From assembly GCF_020829685.1 (NCBI RefSeq), contig NZ_JAIVFR010000366.1, positions 1-6,681 of the forward strand: a stretch of DNA of 6,681 nucleotides, in the 5' to 3' direction. The notes beneath the pieces are model-generated. The model searched no databases and was not told where the DNA came from. It saw only the letters and a list, made by a program, of their open reading frames with translations. Below are positions 1 to 5,118 of this stretch, one piece after another. Source of the DNA: Nostoc sp. CHAB 5715. Lineage in GTDB: Bacteria; Cyanobacteriota; Cyanobacteriia; Cyanobacteriales; Nostocaceae. Each line of letters starts with the position of its first letter. The stretch's first letter is position 1. A program made the position numbers and the translations under genes.

Positions 1-160
1 AAAAGGACGGCGAAGTCGCCGCCGCCGTCGGCCGTGCCCGTCCAGCTTTCCGCCGGCCGGCCCAGGGTGTCGAAGGTCGTGTGGGTAATGGTGCCGGTGG
101 GGTCCTTGACGCCGCTGCGGCGGCCGAGGTTGTCGTAGACATAGGTCGTCTCTTCGTAGT
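1..160 (-). CDS. RHS/YD-repeat protein fragment, foreign to the rest of the window
   Basis: Read on the minus strand from about 158 down to the window edge, the sequence is open and gives a clear RHS/YD-repeat pattern. It contains YVYDNLGRRSG, then DPTGTITHTTFDTLGRP and ESWTGT, that is, two successive YD-type repeats with the Y-D-x-L-G-R core. Such proteins are large secreted or surface polymorphic-toxin or adhesion proteins; only about 52 residues are visible and both ends are missing. The stretch is roughly 70% GC with G/C-rich third positions, against about 40% GC for everything to its right. Reading the same frame to the right meets a stop (TAA) at about 187, inside cyanobacterial sequence that codes in a different frame. 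I infer DNA from another, high-GC organism (a planctomycete would fit, but this is a guess) joined by chimera rather than a gene of this genome. Confidence 0.75.
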
Positions 161-363
161 TCCTGCATTTTGAAGCAACCAATAATTATTAAGCTGATAC
201 CAGTCATGATCGCTAACCAAAAGTAATTTGGGTGAATCAACAGGTTCAGCTTGCCAGTCAGCCAATATGTCAACAGCAAAATTCCCCAAGCTGTAATTGC
301 TAGAACATCCAGCCAAGGAAGTAACAGATTTAGGATTTTAGGTTTGGGCTTTTTATTAGTCAT
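156..363 (-). CDS. TIGR03943/YcgQ-type permease partner, N-terminal part only
   Basis: The ATG at 361-363 (minus) opens a frame of about 69 residues starting MTNKKPKPK. It continues with a first membrane helix (WLDVLAITAWGILLLTYWL), a short loop GKLNLLIHPNYF, and a second helix (WLAIMTGISLIIIGCF) ending KMQEL near 157. This is the usual N-terminus of the TIGR03943 (UPF0703/DUF1980, B. subtilis YcgQ) family, which is normally well over 200 residues. Its gene typically follows that of a DUF318 permease, as it does here, 42 bp downstream of the permease stop. The frame happens to stay open through the foreign GC-rich DNA to the window edge, so an automatic call would carry a false Arg/Pro/His-rich C-terminus. 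I place the real end at about 156, give or take a few bases. Family confidence is good; the substrate of these pairs is not firmly known. Confidence 0.72.
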
Positions 364-388
364 TGATCATTGGTCATTAATCATTAAC
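354..388. repeat. Heptamer tandem repeat (STRR-like), five units
   Basis: On the plus strand there are five consecutive 7-mers fitting YATTRRY: TATTAGT, CATTGAT, CATTGGT, CATTAAT and CATTAAC. Short tandemly repeated heptamers are characteristic of heterocystous cyanobacterial genomes. The array overlaps the start codon of the TIGR03943 gene: the CAT of the second unit is that gene's ATG on the minus strand. Confidence 0.65.
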
Positions 389-405
389 AAAGGAAAAGTA
401 ATTTT

Positions 406-1470
406 TTAAAAGACATGCAAGTTGAGGAAAAGGGTGAGTACAAATGTAAATTGTGCTGCTAAAGCAAATAAGTAAAAGACAGTTTTGGGCTTAAAAATCG
501 ATAACATCAAACCAATACCTTTGATGTCAATCATTGGGCCAAACACCAGAAATGCCAATAACGATCCACTACTAAAAGTCGAAGCAAAAGACAGGGCAAA
601 GAAAGAATCGACTGTAGAACAAATTGACACCACTGCTGCTAAGATAAGCATGACTACAATTGAGTTAATCGGCCCAGTACCCAAACTGAGAATTAATTCA
701 CGCGGGGCTAGTACTTGAATCCCAGCAGCGATCGCACTTCCTAAAACCATGACTCCGCCTAATTCCCGGAATTCTTGGATGCTATTATCTAGCACTAAGC
801 GCAGTTTATCTGCAAGTGGTTTATTGGAATTAGAAATTGGGGTTGTCGGCTGTACCAAATTAGAATCTATCCGCATTGGCATACCTGCTTTTCCTCCTAA
901 GATATAAGTCCCGGATTGCAAGATATTCGGTGCTGCTGCTTCCTGTTGTATTTGGTAACGTTTTCCACGGCGTTTGGTTTCAGGCGGTGCGGGGGGATTA
1001 AACTTCATATACCGAGCGATCGCAGTTTGAACTATAGGACTCAAGTCCTTTTGAAAACTGAAAACATAGCCGATAATTGTGGAGATTAGTAGGGAAAATA
1101 CAACTCGTAATACTACTATGGTAATCCCCTCAGGCAGACCATTAAACGCTGTCCAAGTTGACCAAATTACAATTGGGTTAATAGTCGGTGCTCCTAGCAA
1201 AAAGCCAATAACTACTGGTATTGGTACTCCTTGCATCAGAAACCGTCGTGCCACTGGCACATTGCCACACTCGCATACCGGAAATAAAAAACCAATCATG
1301 CTGCCAACTAAAGCACCCAGCAACGGATTTTTGGGTATTTTTTCTACTAATTTGCTCACATCAACAAAAACCAGTATCACACTGGAGAGTAAAACCCCAA
1401 GAAGCAAAAAAGGCATCGCCTCGACTAGCAGACTTAGAAATATAGTAAAACCATTGTTCAGTTGATTCAT
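406..1470 (-). CDS. DUF318/UPF0718 (YcgR, SO_0444-like) permease
   Basis: A 354-residue polytopic inner-membrane protein with about eight membrane segments in two halves, separated by a hydrophilic linker at about 142-225 that contains the basic KRRGKR. Residue numbers are from the ATG at 1470. The family hallmark FPVCECGNVPVARR lies at residues 63-76 (Cys66, Cys68), followed by GAPTINPIVIWSTW (94-107). In the second half ICSTVDSFFA (283-292) carries Cys284 and Asp288. These motifs place it in the ArsP_1/DUF318 permease superfamily. Members have been linked to Cu/Zn or other metal or metalloid efflux, but the substrate cannot be read from sequence. The frame extends upstream to a TTG at 1485, adding five residues. 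I prefer the ATG because MNQLNNGF leads directly into helix 1, although neither start has a convincing Shine-Dalgarno. The gene runs toward the TIGR03943 partner 42 bp downstream, so the two probably form an operon. HIP1 octamers occur at 728-735 and 1016-1023. Confidence 0.88.
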   Translation of the reverse strand: MNQLNNGFTIFLSLLVEAMPFLLLGVLLSSVILVFVDVSKLVEKIPKNPLLGALVGSMIGFLFPVCECGNVPVARRFLMQGVPIPVVIGFLLGAPTINPIVIWSTWTAFNGLPEGITIVVLRVVFSLLISTIIGYVFSFQKDLSPIVQTAIARYMKFNPPAPPETKRRGKRYQIQQEAAAPNILQSGTYILGGKAGMPMRIDSNLVQPTTPISNSNKPLADKLRLVLDNSIQEFRELGGVMVLGSAIAAGIQVLAPRELILSLGTGPINSIVVMLILAAVVSICSTVDSFFALSFASTFSSGSLLAFLVFGPMIDIKGIGLMLSIFKPKTVFYLFALAAQFTFVLTLFLNLHVF

Positions 1471-1485
1471 GGGCGTCGCAGTCAA

Positions 1486-1728
1486 AGCGGTTTTGAGTTT
1501 TAGGGTTCTGCCTAGTCATTCTATCGAAACGGGGATCAAAAGCAATTCGGGAAAATTAAACATCATTTAAGTAGCAAGTTGTCCGACTATTAAAATAGCG
1601 CTTAAGCGCTGCAAACCTTTGATTCAGGCAAGATAGCGATTTTTACCTGAGTGCATTTACTGACGATGACCATTTCTAAGATTGTCTAAGTTCAGAAATT
1701 GTTCCGTTCTAGAGGGCAAGTAGCTGTA
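1486..1728. other. Upstream region of the permease; no gene seen
   Basis: I find no credible reading frame here. The stretch must hold the promoter for the minus-strand permease operon, but I cannot identify a convincing -35/-10 pair. The clearest structure is the 14-bp palindrome listed separately at 1597-1610. No Zur-like AT-rich interrupted palindrome was recognised. Confidence 0.5.
1597..1610. promoter_or_regulatory. Perfect 14-bp palindrome upstream of the permease, possible operator
   Basis: AGCGCTTAAGCGCT is a perfect self-complementary 14-mer about 110-125 bp upstream of the permease start. A dimeric repressor could bind such a site, for example a metal sensor of the ArsR/SmtB or Fur/Zur type, but it does not match a consensus I know well. 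It could also be a degenerate member of the palindromic repeats common in this region. Confidence 0.25.
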
Positions 1729-1790
1729 TATAGCAGTCCTAAATCATTTGTGAAAATTATATATCTCTTTTTTCTTTCTTATCTTTGCGT

Positions 1791-1838
1791 CCAACTCTTG
1801 GAGACGCTGCGCGTTGGCGGAGCCTCTCCAAGAGTTGG
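1791..1838. repeat. Inverted repeat, 14-bp perfect arms
   Basis: CCAACTCTTGGAGA (1791-1804) is exactly complementary to TCTCCAAGAGTTGG (1825-1838), with a 20-nt GC-rich loop that includes GACGCTGCGCGTTGGCGG. The loop sequence resembles an interspersed repeat common in Nostoc-type genomes. There is no U-tract after it and no gene close upstream, so I treat it as repeat DNA rather than a terminator. Confidence 0.7.
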
Positions 1839-1850
1839 CGTTCTTGGTGA

Positions 1851-1890
1851 ACCAGCGCCTACGGCGGGTTTCCCGCCGTAGGCGACTGGT
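1851..1890. repeat. Long GC-rich hairpin (dispersed palindromic repeat, copy 1)
   Basis: CGCCTACGGCGGG (1856-1868) pairs perfectly with CCCGCCGTAGGCG (1872-1884) around a three-base TTT loop. The stem continues with ACCAG (1851-1855) against CTGGT (1886-1890) past a single bulged A. The outline CCAG...GCGACTGG is shared with the copy at 2255-2290. Confidence 0.72.
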
Positions 1891-2055
1891 GAACCCGAAG
1901 GGCGGTTCGTTTCCTTATCTATATTTTTCACGACTCCTGCAAGGATTGCTATAGATGATTTGGAATTACCTATGTTTATACTTACAATAATTTGCTGGAT
2001 AAGATATTTGCTCGGCTGTATTTCATCAAGGATTCACAGTTATTCAACAATTGGG

Positions 2056-2082
2056 GTAGGCGTAGCCCGTCCTAGACATTGC
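2056..2082 (-). repeat. 27-bp dispersed repeat, copy 1 (minus orientation)
   Basis: Read on the minus strand, this matches the sequence at 5226-5252 at 21 of 27 positions, with a shared core of CGGGCTAYGCCTAC. A partial relative starts near 2726 (GCGATGCCTACGG). It is of the GC-rich interspersed type frequent in Nostocales intergenic DNA. Confidence 0.6.
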
Positions 2083-2254
2083 TCTTGGTTGCTACCAGCA
2101 TTGATTTTAGCTAGTTTTGGCAAAATGTAATCTGGGCTTTGGTTGATTTTCTACTATAAAAACTCTAAAAATGCAATATTAAATTTTAGCAAACAATCTA
2201 AAAATCACCATCAGGCTAGAAACCTGGACAGTAATCACTAGGCTGCGCGGTGAG

Positions 2255-2290
2255 CCAGCACGGTTTTAGGAAAACCCCATAAGCGACTGG
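2255..2290. repeat. Dispersed palindromic repeat, degenerate copy 2
   Basis: CCAG at 2255-2258 and GCGACTGG at 2283-2290 frame a small hairpin, GGTTTT (2262-2267) with AAAACC (2271-2276). The frame is the same CCAGC...GCGACTGG seen at 1852-1889 but with a different, weaker stem. It looks like a diverged member of one family. Confidence 0.5.
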
Positions 2291-2309
2291 TATCAGGTTT
2301 CCCAATTTA

Positions 2310-2473
2310 TTACCAAATAGTTTGAATAGTTGTTAATGCCTGAATTTGGAAATCACGGGTAACTAGAGGAAGACCTAAACAAAAAGCAGTAGCTGCTATG
2401 ATCCTGTCTGGCATATCAGGAAGAGTTGCTCTGTCAATTTGTCTCGTTGCGCCCGAAATATTACGATTGTCAT
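2310..2473 (-). pseudogene. PIN-domain (VapC-type) toxin remnant, N-terminal part deleted
   Basis: The minus-strand frame ending at TAA 2310-2312 reads ISGATRQIDRATLPDMPDR, then IIAATAFCLGLPLVTRD and FQIQALTTIQTIW. This is the C-terminal third of a VapC-like PIN ribonuclease: the DMPDRIIAATA helix and the LVTRD strand carry the later acidic residues. The opening DTH-type strand and the central region, about 80 residues of a protein normally near 130, are absent. At the antitoxin stop there is still an overlapping ATGA start (ATG 2471-2473) that reads MTIV, a plausible original toxin start. That frame leaves the toxin frame almost at once and stops early. An internal, out-of-frame deletion explains all of this. 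The product should be inactive. Family assignment is firm; the deletion is inferred from what is missing. Confidence 0.75.
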
Positions 2474-2697
2474 CAAACAATATCTCTGGGAAAATTCCCC
2501 CACATTTCTTGACGAGCTTGGGTAATGTCTTCTTCAGTAATATCCACTGCTAAATCAGTACATAATCCTCTAACGTTACGTAAGGGACTTTTGGGAATAT
2601 TTTTTTGATACAAAAATTCTGCAAAATTCAATAACTCTTGCTGCTTATCTATAGGTAGGTGGCGCAATTTTTCCAAAACTGCTTGCTCAATATTCAT
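2473..2697 (-). CDS. DUF2281-family antitoxin
   Basis: A complete 74-residue protein beginning MNIEQAVLEKLRHLPIDKQQELLNF, a helical N-terminal segment typical of DUF2281 proteins. A linker follows, then the C-terminal motif DITEEDITQARQEMWGNFPRDIV, which is the part expected to wrap and neutralise the toxin. Its length is normal for the family. The ATG at 2695-2697 has a good ribosome site, AAGGTGA, about 8 nt upstream. Its stop codon overlaps an ATG (TGATG at 2471-2475), the usual translational coupling to a downstream PIN toxin, but that toxin survives only as a C-terminal remnant. The antitoxin is intact and appears orphaned; it may persist passively or counter related toxins elsewhere in the genome. 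Confidence 0.82.
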   Translation of the reverse strand: MNIEQAVLEKLRHLPIDKQQELLNFAEFLYQKNIPKSPLRNVRGLCTDLAVDITEEDITQARQEMWGNFPRDIV

Positions 2698-2724
2698 ATA
2701 TTTATCACCTTAGTACTACTATGA

Positions 2725-2781
2725 TGCGATGCCTACGGTGGTCACTGAGCCTGTCGAAGTGCGGTAAACTACGCACTTTTT
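2725..2781. repeat. Palindromic intergenic repeat with hairpin, possible terminator after the WD40 gene
   Basis: The sequence joins a GCGATGCCTACGG repeat block to CACTGAGCCTGTCGAAGTG, an interspersed element common in many bacterial genomes. A hairpin AAGTGCG (2757-2763) / CGCACTT (2772-2778) with an 8-nt loop follows, with a run of five T on the plus strand (2777-2781). The minus-strand WD40 gene ends 13 bp away at 2794, so the hairpin could end its transcript. The T-run, however, is on the wrong side for that direction, leaving the terminator role uncertain. Confidence 0.45.
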
Positions 2782-2793
2782 ACCATGTATCAT

Positions 2794-3906
2794 TCAGTTA
2801 CCCGACTTCTTGAAATGGTTGAGTAACTGGTGTTCAGTGTTGATTAAGTTTTGTGGAGTTCCCCAAATCTTGATTTGTTGATCAAATCCACCACTGGCAA
2901 GAATTTTACCATTTGGACTAAAAGCGATCGCACTCACCCAGTCTGTATGTCCACTTAGTGTATTTATTAACTCGCCTGTAGTTAAATCCCACAATTTAAT
3001 CCCATCTCTGCCAGCACTAGCAAGGGTTTGTCCATCGGGATTAATGGCGATCGCATTTACCCAGTTATTATGTCCTGTAAGGGTGCGGACTAATTCTCCA
3101 GTATTAATATTCCATAGTTTGACTGTGCGATCGCGGCTAGCAGTAACTAATGTTTGTCCATCTGGTGTAAAGATCGCACTGCTAACAACATTATCATGAG
3201 CGACAAATTCACTGATTAATTTACCAGTACTCAAATTCCACAGTTTGATTACACCCTTATTATCACCACTAGCTAAGGTCTGTCCATCAGGGCTAAGGGC
3301 TAGGGTATAAATCAAATTATCAAAACGTACTAGAGTACCAAGCGGGCGCTGCTGTAGCAAATCCCATATCCGAATCCCATCCAAAGCTCCACTAATGAGA
3401 ACTTTACTATCAGGAGACACCACTAAAGATAAAACGTTACTTGTATGTCCGACAAAAGAGCGGGTAAATTTAAAATTTTTCAGGTTCCAGAGGTTAATCG
3501 TATTGTCATCACTACAGCTAGCGAGGGTTTGCCCATCTGGTGAAATCACTAAAGATTCTACGGCTGTTTGGTGTGCTTTGTTAATATTCCCCAACTTTTT
3601 GCCGTTTGCTGGGTTCCACAGGTGAATTACACCCTCGTTTTCTGCACCTCCACTCACAAGAACTTTGCTATCTGGACTGAAAGCGAGGGATTTAACGGTT
3701 CCGTTATGTCCTATGAGTGTGTAAAGTAGTTGGGCATTAGCAAAGCTGTTGGTAGTTTGGGAGTTTGGTGTTACCTCAATGGCAGCATGAGCTTCATCAA
3801 TATCAAACTTTTCCCAGGTAGCCACTGGAAGGGCAACAGCTGCCATAAACGCCAGGATAACATACGGACGCAGAAAATTACCCCCACCTCTTCCCTCACT
3901 ACTCAC
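2794..3906 (-). CDS. Exported seven-bladed WD40 repeat protein
   Basis: A 370-residue protein with seven WD40 repeats filling residues about 60-348. The closing Trp residues are at 97, 140, 181, 223, 265, 306 and 348, and the GH and SPDG/NPDG turns recur in each blade. Seven blades make one closed beta-propeller, a scaffold for protein binding; there is no kinase, caspase or NB-ARC domain as in many cyanobacterial WD40 proteins. The N-terminus has a hydrophobic stretch (about 15-31) and then DEAHA-A, a plausible signal peptidase I site after residue 41, so the propeller is probably periplasmic or membrane-anchored. The start is GTG at 3904-3906, with GAGG about 8 nt upstream (AGTGAGGAAAAAGA). 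Three HIP1 octamers lie within it (2924, 3047, 3127). The partner is unknown. The upstream small membrane-protein gene is on the same strand, 75 bp away, separated by a hairpin. Confidence 0.88.
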   Translation of the reverse strand: MSSEGRGGGNFLRPYVILAFMAAVALPVATWEKFDIDEAHAAIEVTPNSQTTNSFANAQLLYTLIGHNGTVKSLAFSPDSKVLVSGGAENEGVIHLWNPANGKKLGNINKAHQTAVESLVISPDGQTLASCSDDNTINLWNLKNFKFTRSFVGHTSNVLSLVVSPDSKVLISGALDGIRIWDLLQQRPLGTLVRFDNLIYTLALSPDGQTLASGDNKGVIKLWNLSTGKLISEFVAHDNVVSSAIFTPDGQTLVTASRDRTVKLWNINTGELVRTLTGHNNWVNAIAINPDGQTLASAGRDGIKLWDLTTGELINTLSGHTDWVSAIAFSPNGKILASGGFDQQIKIWGTPQNLINTEHQLLNHFKKSGN

Positions 3907-3949
3907 TCTTTTTCCTCACTTTTATAGATACGGTTGCTCCAATCAATTT

Positions 3950-3977
3950 TGCAGAGTTTTTAAGTAATAACTCTGCA
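3950..3977 (-). terminator. Hairpin just after the small membrane-protein gene
   Basis: TGCAGAGTT (3950-3958) and AACTCTGCA (3969-3977) form a perfect 9-bp stem with a 10-nt loop, starting 4 bp beyond the stop codon of the minus-strand gene at 3982. There is no U-tract, so this is either a weak or factor-assisted terminator or an mRNA 3' stabiliser between that gene and the WD40 gene. Confidence 0.4.
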
Positions 3978-3981
3978 CTTC

Positions 3982-4275
3982 CTAAAGAGGTGGTTTTTTC
4001 TTAGAAACGCTTAACATTGGTAAAGGCGCACTAGAAGAACGAGAGGGCAAATAATGTTGCACTACAGGTTCCTCTGGTAGAGGACGACGCTGCTGGAAAC
4101 GCCACAACTTAAAAGCTAGCGCTATCCCTGTTGTTCCCAAACCAAAAGCGAACAACGACCAGCTATCATTCAATCCGCCAATCAGGGCATCTATAGCGCC
4201 CATCGTCATCAATACACTGATTAGTGGCTCTTTTCGGTAGGTTGACTTCAAAAAACGAGGTAATACAGCATTCAT
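3982..4275 (-). CDS. Small cyanobacterial membrane protein of unknown function
   Basis: A 97-residue protein beginning MNAVLPRFLKSTYRKEPLIS. Two hydrophobic segments follow, about 19-35 (ISVLMTMGAIDALIGGL) and 40-57 (WSLFAFGLGTTGIALAFKL), then a polar Arg/Pro/Ser-rich tail (RFQQRRPLPEEPV ... SVSKKKPPL). The pattern is that of a conserved hypothetical two-helix protein I associate with cyanobacteria, with no known catalytic motif. The start is either GTG 4276-4278 or the adjacent ATG 4273-4275; I chose the ATG. No strong Shine-Dalgarno is visible. Upstream lies a 470-bp spacer, so it probably has its own promoter. No function can be assigned. Confidence 0.7.
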   Translation of the reverse strand: MNAVLPRFLKSTYRKEPLISVLMTMGAIDALIGGLNDSWSLFAFGLGTTGIALAFKLWRFQQRRPLPEEPVVQHYLPSRSSSAPLPMLSVSKKKPPL

Positions 4276-4422
4276 CACAGCTTGGTTGGTTCCAGTTCAC
4301 CTTTTGTGTATATTTACCAAGAATACCTCACCCGTAATTTGCCTTTCTCATCCAAGGCAGATACTAATTATGATTTTCTTTAGTAAGGGAGGAAGTAAAC
4401 TCATTAATCGCCTTGTATATAG

Positions 4423-4530
4423 TAGTAGACTGTGGCGGAAGTTTGCATACTTTTAACTATGGGATTTTACTCCTTGCCAAGTCTTGTTAATTGACATAGT
4501 AGCTGGATGGATTTCCGCCCTACTGTACTA
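4423..4530. repeat. Imperfect inverted repeat, 18-bp arms about 70 bp apart
   Basis: TAGTAGACTGTGGCGGAA (4423-4440) and TTCCGCCCTACTGTACTA (4513-4530) are inverted copies with 14 of 18 matches, including a perfect GGCGGAA/TTCCGCC. It could be a decayed miniature element or a structured transcript. No target duplication is evident. Confidence 0.3.
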
Positions 4531-4667
4531 GTTGCAAGTCTATAATATTTGTATCACTAATAAATAGTTCGATTCCTCTCTTGCTTACATTCTAGGGCAA
4601 TAATTTACGAATAAGTCTAATTAAAGTATCTAAGGTGAAGTACTTGGCTATCAATTGTTAAAGTCCA

Positions 4668-4692
4668 AACCAACTGGTTGTTCCAGCTGGTT
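4668..4692 (-). terminator. Hairpin downstream of the high-light-inducible gene
   Basis: On the minus-strand transcript AACCAGCTGG pairs with CCAGTTGGTT (one G-U pair) around a 5-nt loop, about 54 nt past the hli stop codon. Only three U follow, so it is a weak intrinsic-terminator candidate. Confidence 0.35.
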
Positions 4693-4745
4693 GAAACTCT
4701 TTTAACTACTAGCTTACAACTTCTACCTTGTGCTTGTTGGTGGCA

Positions 4746-4916
4746 CTACTTCAGACCCAGCCATGATAGCACCCCTTGATTGGTGACGTATTCAATCACC
4801 AGCAGCAAAGCGAAGCCAATCATTGCCGCTCGACCATTCAAGCGTTCAGCATATTCGTTAAAGCCAAACTTAGGCTCCTCTAGTTTAGGTGTAATCGTTG
4901 GTTGTGTTTGTGTCAT
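4746..4916 (-). CDS. hli: High-light-inducible protein (HLIP/SCP), single-helix chlorophyll-binding
   Basis: A 56-residue protein with the chlorophyll a/b-binding helix [19 protein letters not shown] at residues 21-39. Glu24, Asn27 and Arg29 match the conserved ExxNGRxAM chlorophyll-binding motif, and the tail VLSWLGLK is typical. HLIPs are thylakoid proteins that dimerise, bind chlorophyll and carotenoid, quench excess energy, and help with photosystem II assembly and pigment handling under stress. The frame opens at a TTG at 4940, but the ATG at 4914-4916 gives the normal short hydrophilic N-terminus ([19 protein letters not shown]) and has AAAGG about 9 nt upstream. I saw no HLR1-type TTACA direct repeat in the 200 bp upstream, so the usual RpaB high-light control is not evident. 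It is monocistronic, divergent from ald across a 711-bp spacer. Confidence 0.93.
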   Translation of the reverse strand: MTQTQPTITPKLEEPKFGFNEYAERLNGRAAMIGFALLLVIEYVTNQGVLSWLGLK

Positions 4917-5109
4917 TTTTAAGAAACCTTTTTTCGGCAAACGGGACTTGATATTGGACTTCGCAGCAGTTGTCGAGGATAAGCGATAAAGGTTAAAAAA
5001 ATGGGCCTGTTCTTTTCCCTTTAAGTTTTACCCTAGACTTAGTAGCTTATAAGCTGATTGCAGCCTTGAATAGCCAAGATTACTTGAGAAATTCAGCAAA
5101 AGCTTCCTA
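4917..5109. other. Upstream region of hli; no gene seen
   Basis: This is non-coding sequence between the hli start and the left flank of the mobile element. It must carry the minus-strand hli promoter. Candidate AT-rich -10-like stretches occur around 5020-5055, but none pairs with a convincing -35 and I cannot place the promoter. A TTG upstream of hli keeps its frame open to 4940 without evidence of use. Confidence 0.4.
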
Positions 5110-5118
5110 GTAGGGAGC
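5110..5118. repeat. Left copy of 9-bp target-site duplication
   Basis: GTAGGGAGC directly precedes the left inverted repeat of the 271-bp element and is repeated exactly at 5390-5398, directly after the right inverted repeat. Confidence 0.75.

Larger units (their letters stand above)
1729..1953. mobile_element. 225-bp MITE-like element bounded by inverted repeats
   Basis: The left end TATAGCAGTCCT (1729-1740) and the right end AGGATTGCTATA (1942-1953) are inverted copies matching at 11 of 12 positions. A second inverted block lies inside: GTGAAAATTATATATCT from 1750 pairs with ATCTATATTTTTCAC ending at 1931, with small gaps. The element holds no ORF of its own, only two strong hairpins (1791-1838 and 1851-1890). 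TA dinucleotides sit at both borders, which would fit a Tc1/mariner-IS630-type non-autonomous element, but with such AT-rich flanks the target duplication is not conclusive. It may instead be an ordinary interspersed repeat of Nostocales. Confidence 0.5.
1954..2309. other. Repeat-bearing spacer without a credible gene
   Basis: The only notable open frame is 1972-2130 on the plus strand (52 codons). It runs straight through a dispersed repeat, has no Shine-Dalgarno and gives no recognisable protein, so I do not call it. The spacer holds a 27-bp dispersed repeat (2056-2082) and a palindromic repeat (2255-2290). The remainder is AT-rich sequence with no feature I can name. Confidence 0.5.
4279..4745. 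other. Intergenic region without a credible gene
   Basis: This spacer has no well-supported ORF. A 28-codon plus-strand frame at 4370-4456 has no ribosome site or recognisable product. It contains an imperfect inverted repeat at 4423-4530 and a hairpin 3' of the high-light-inducible gene at 4668-4692. The right part is the 3' flank of that gene, and the left part should hold the promoter of the small membrane-protein gene. Confidence 0.45.

Noticed and set aside
3..363. A continuous minus-strand frame from the TIGR03943 start to the window edge, as a novel fusion protein
   Set aside because: The distal part is RHS coding DNA read in the wrong frame (Arg/Pro/His-rich) and of different base composition; the frame is open only because GC-rich DNA has few stops.
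1699..1881. 60-codon plus-strand frame across the hairpin repeats
   Set aside because: Most of its codons are the palindromic repeats and the inverted-repeat element itself; no ribosome site and no protein character.
1972..2130. 52-codon plus-strand frame starting MFILTIICWIRYLLG
   Set aside because: It runs through a dispersed repeat (2056-2082), has no Shine-Dalgarno and resembles no protein I know; a chance frame in spacer DNA.
1486..2309. CRISPR array among the repeats
   Set aside because: The repeats are palindromic, of differing length and irregularly spaced; there is no regular repeat-spacer pattern and no cas gene.
2757..2781. Strong plus-strand intrinsic terminator (stem plus T5)
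   Set aside because: No plus-strand gene lies upstream to terminate; it is more likely part of the repeat, with only a possible incidental role for the minus-strand WD40 gene.
4370..4456. 28-codon plus-strand frame starting MIFFSKGGSKL
   Set aside because: Too short, without a ribosome site, and it overlaps the left arm of an inverted repeat.
4917..5109. HLR1 (RpaB) high-light element upstream of hli
   Set aside because: No TTACA direct-repeat pair was found on the hli strand in this interval.
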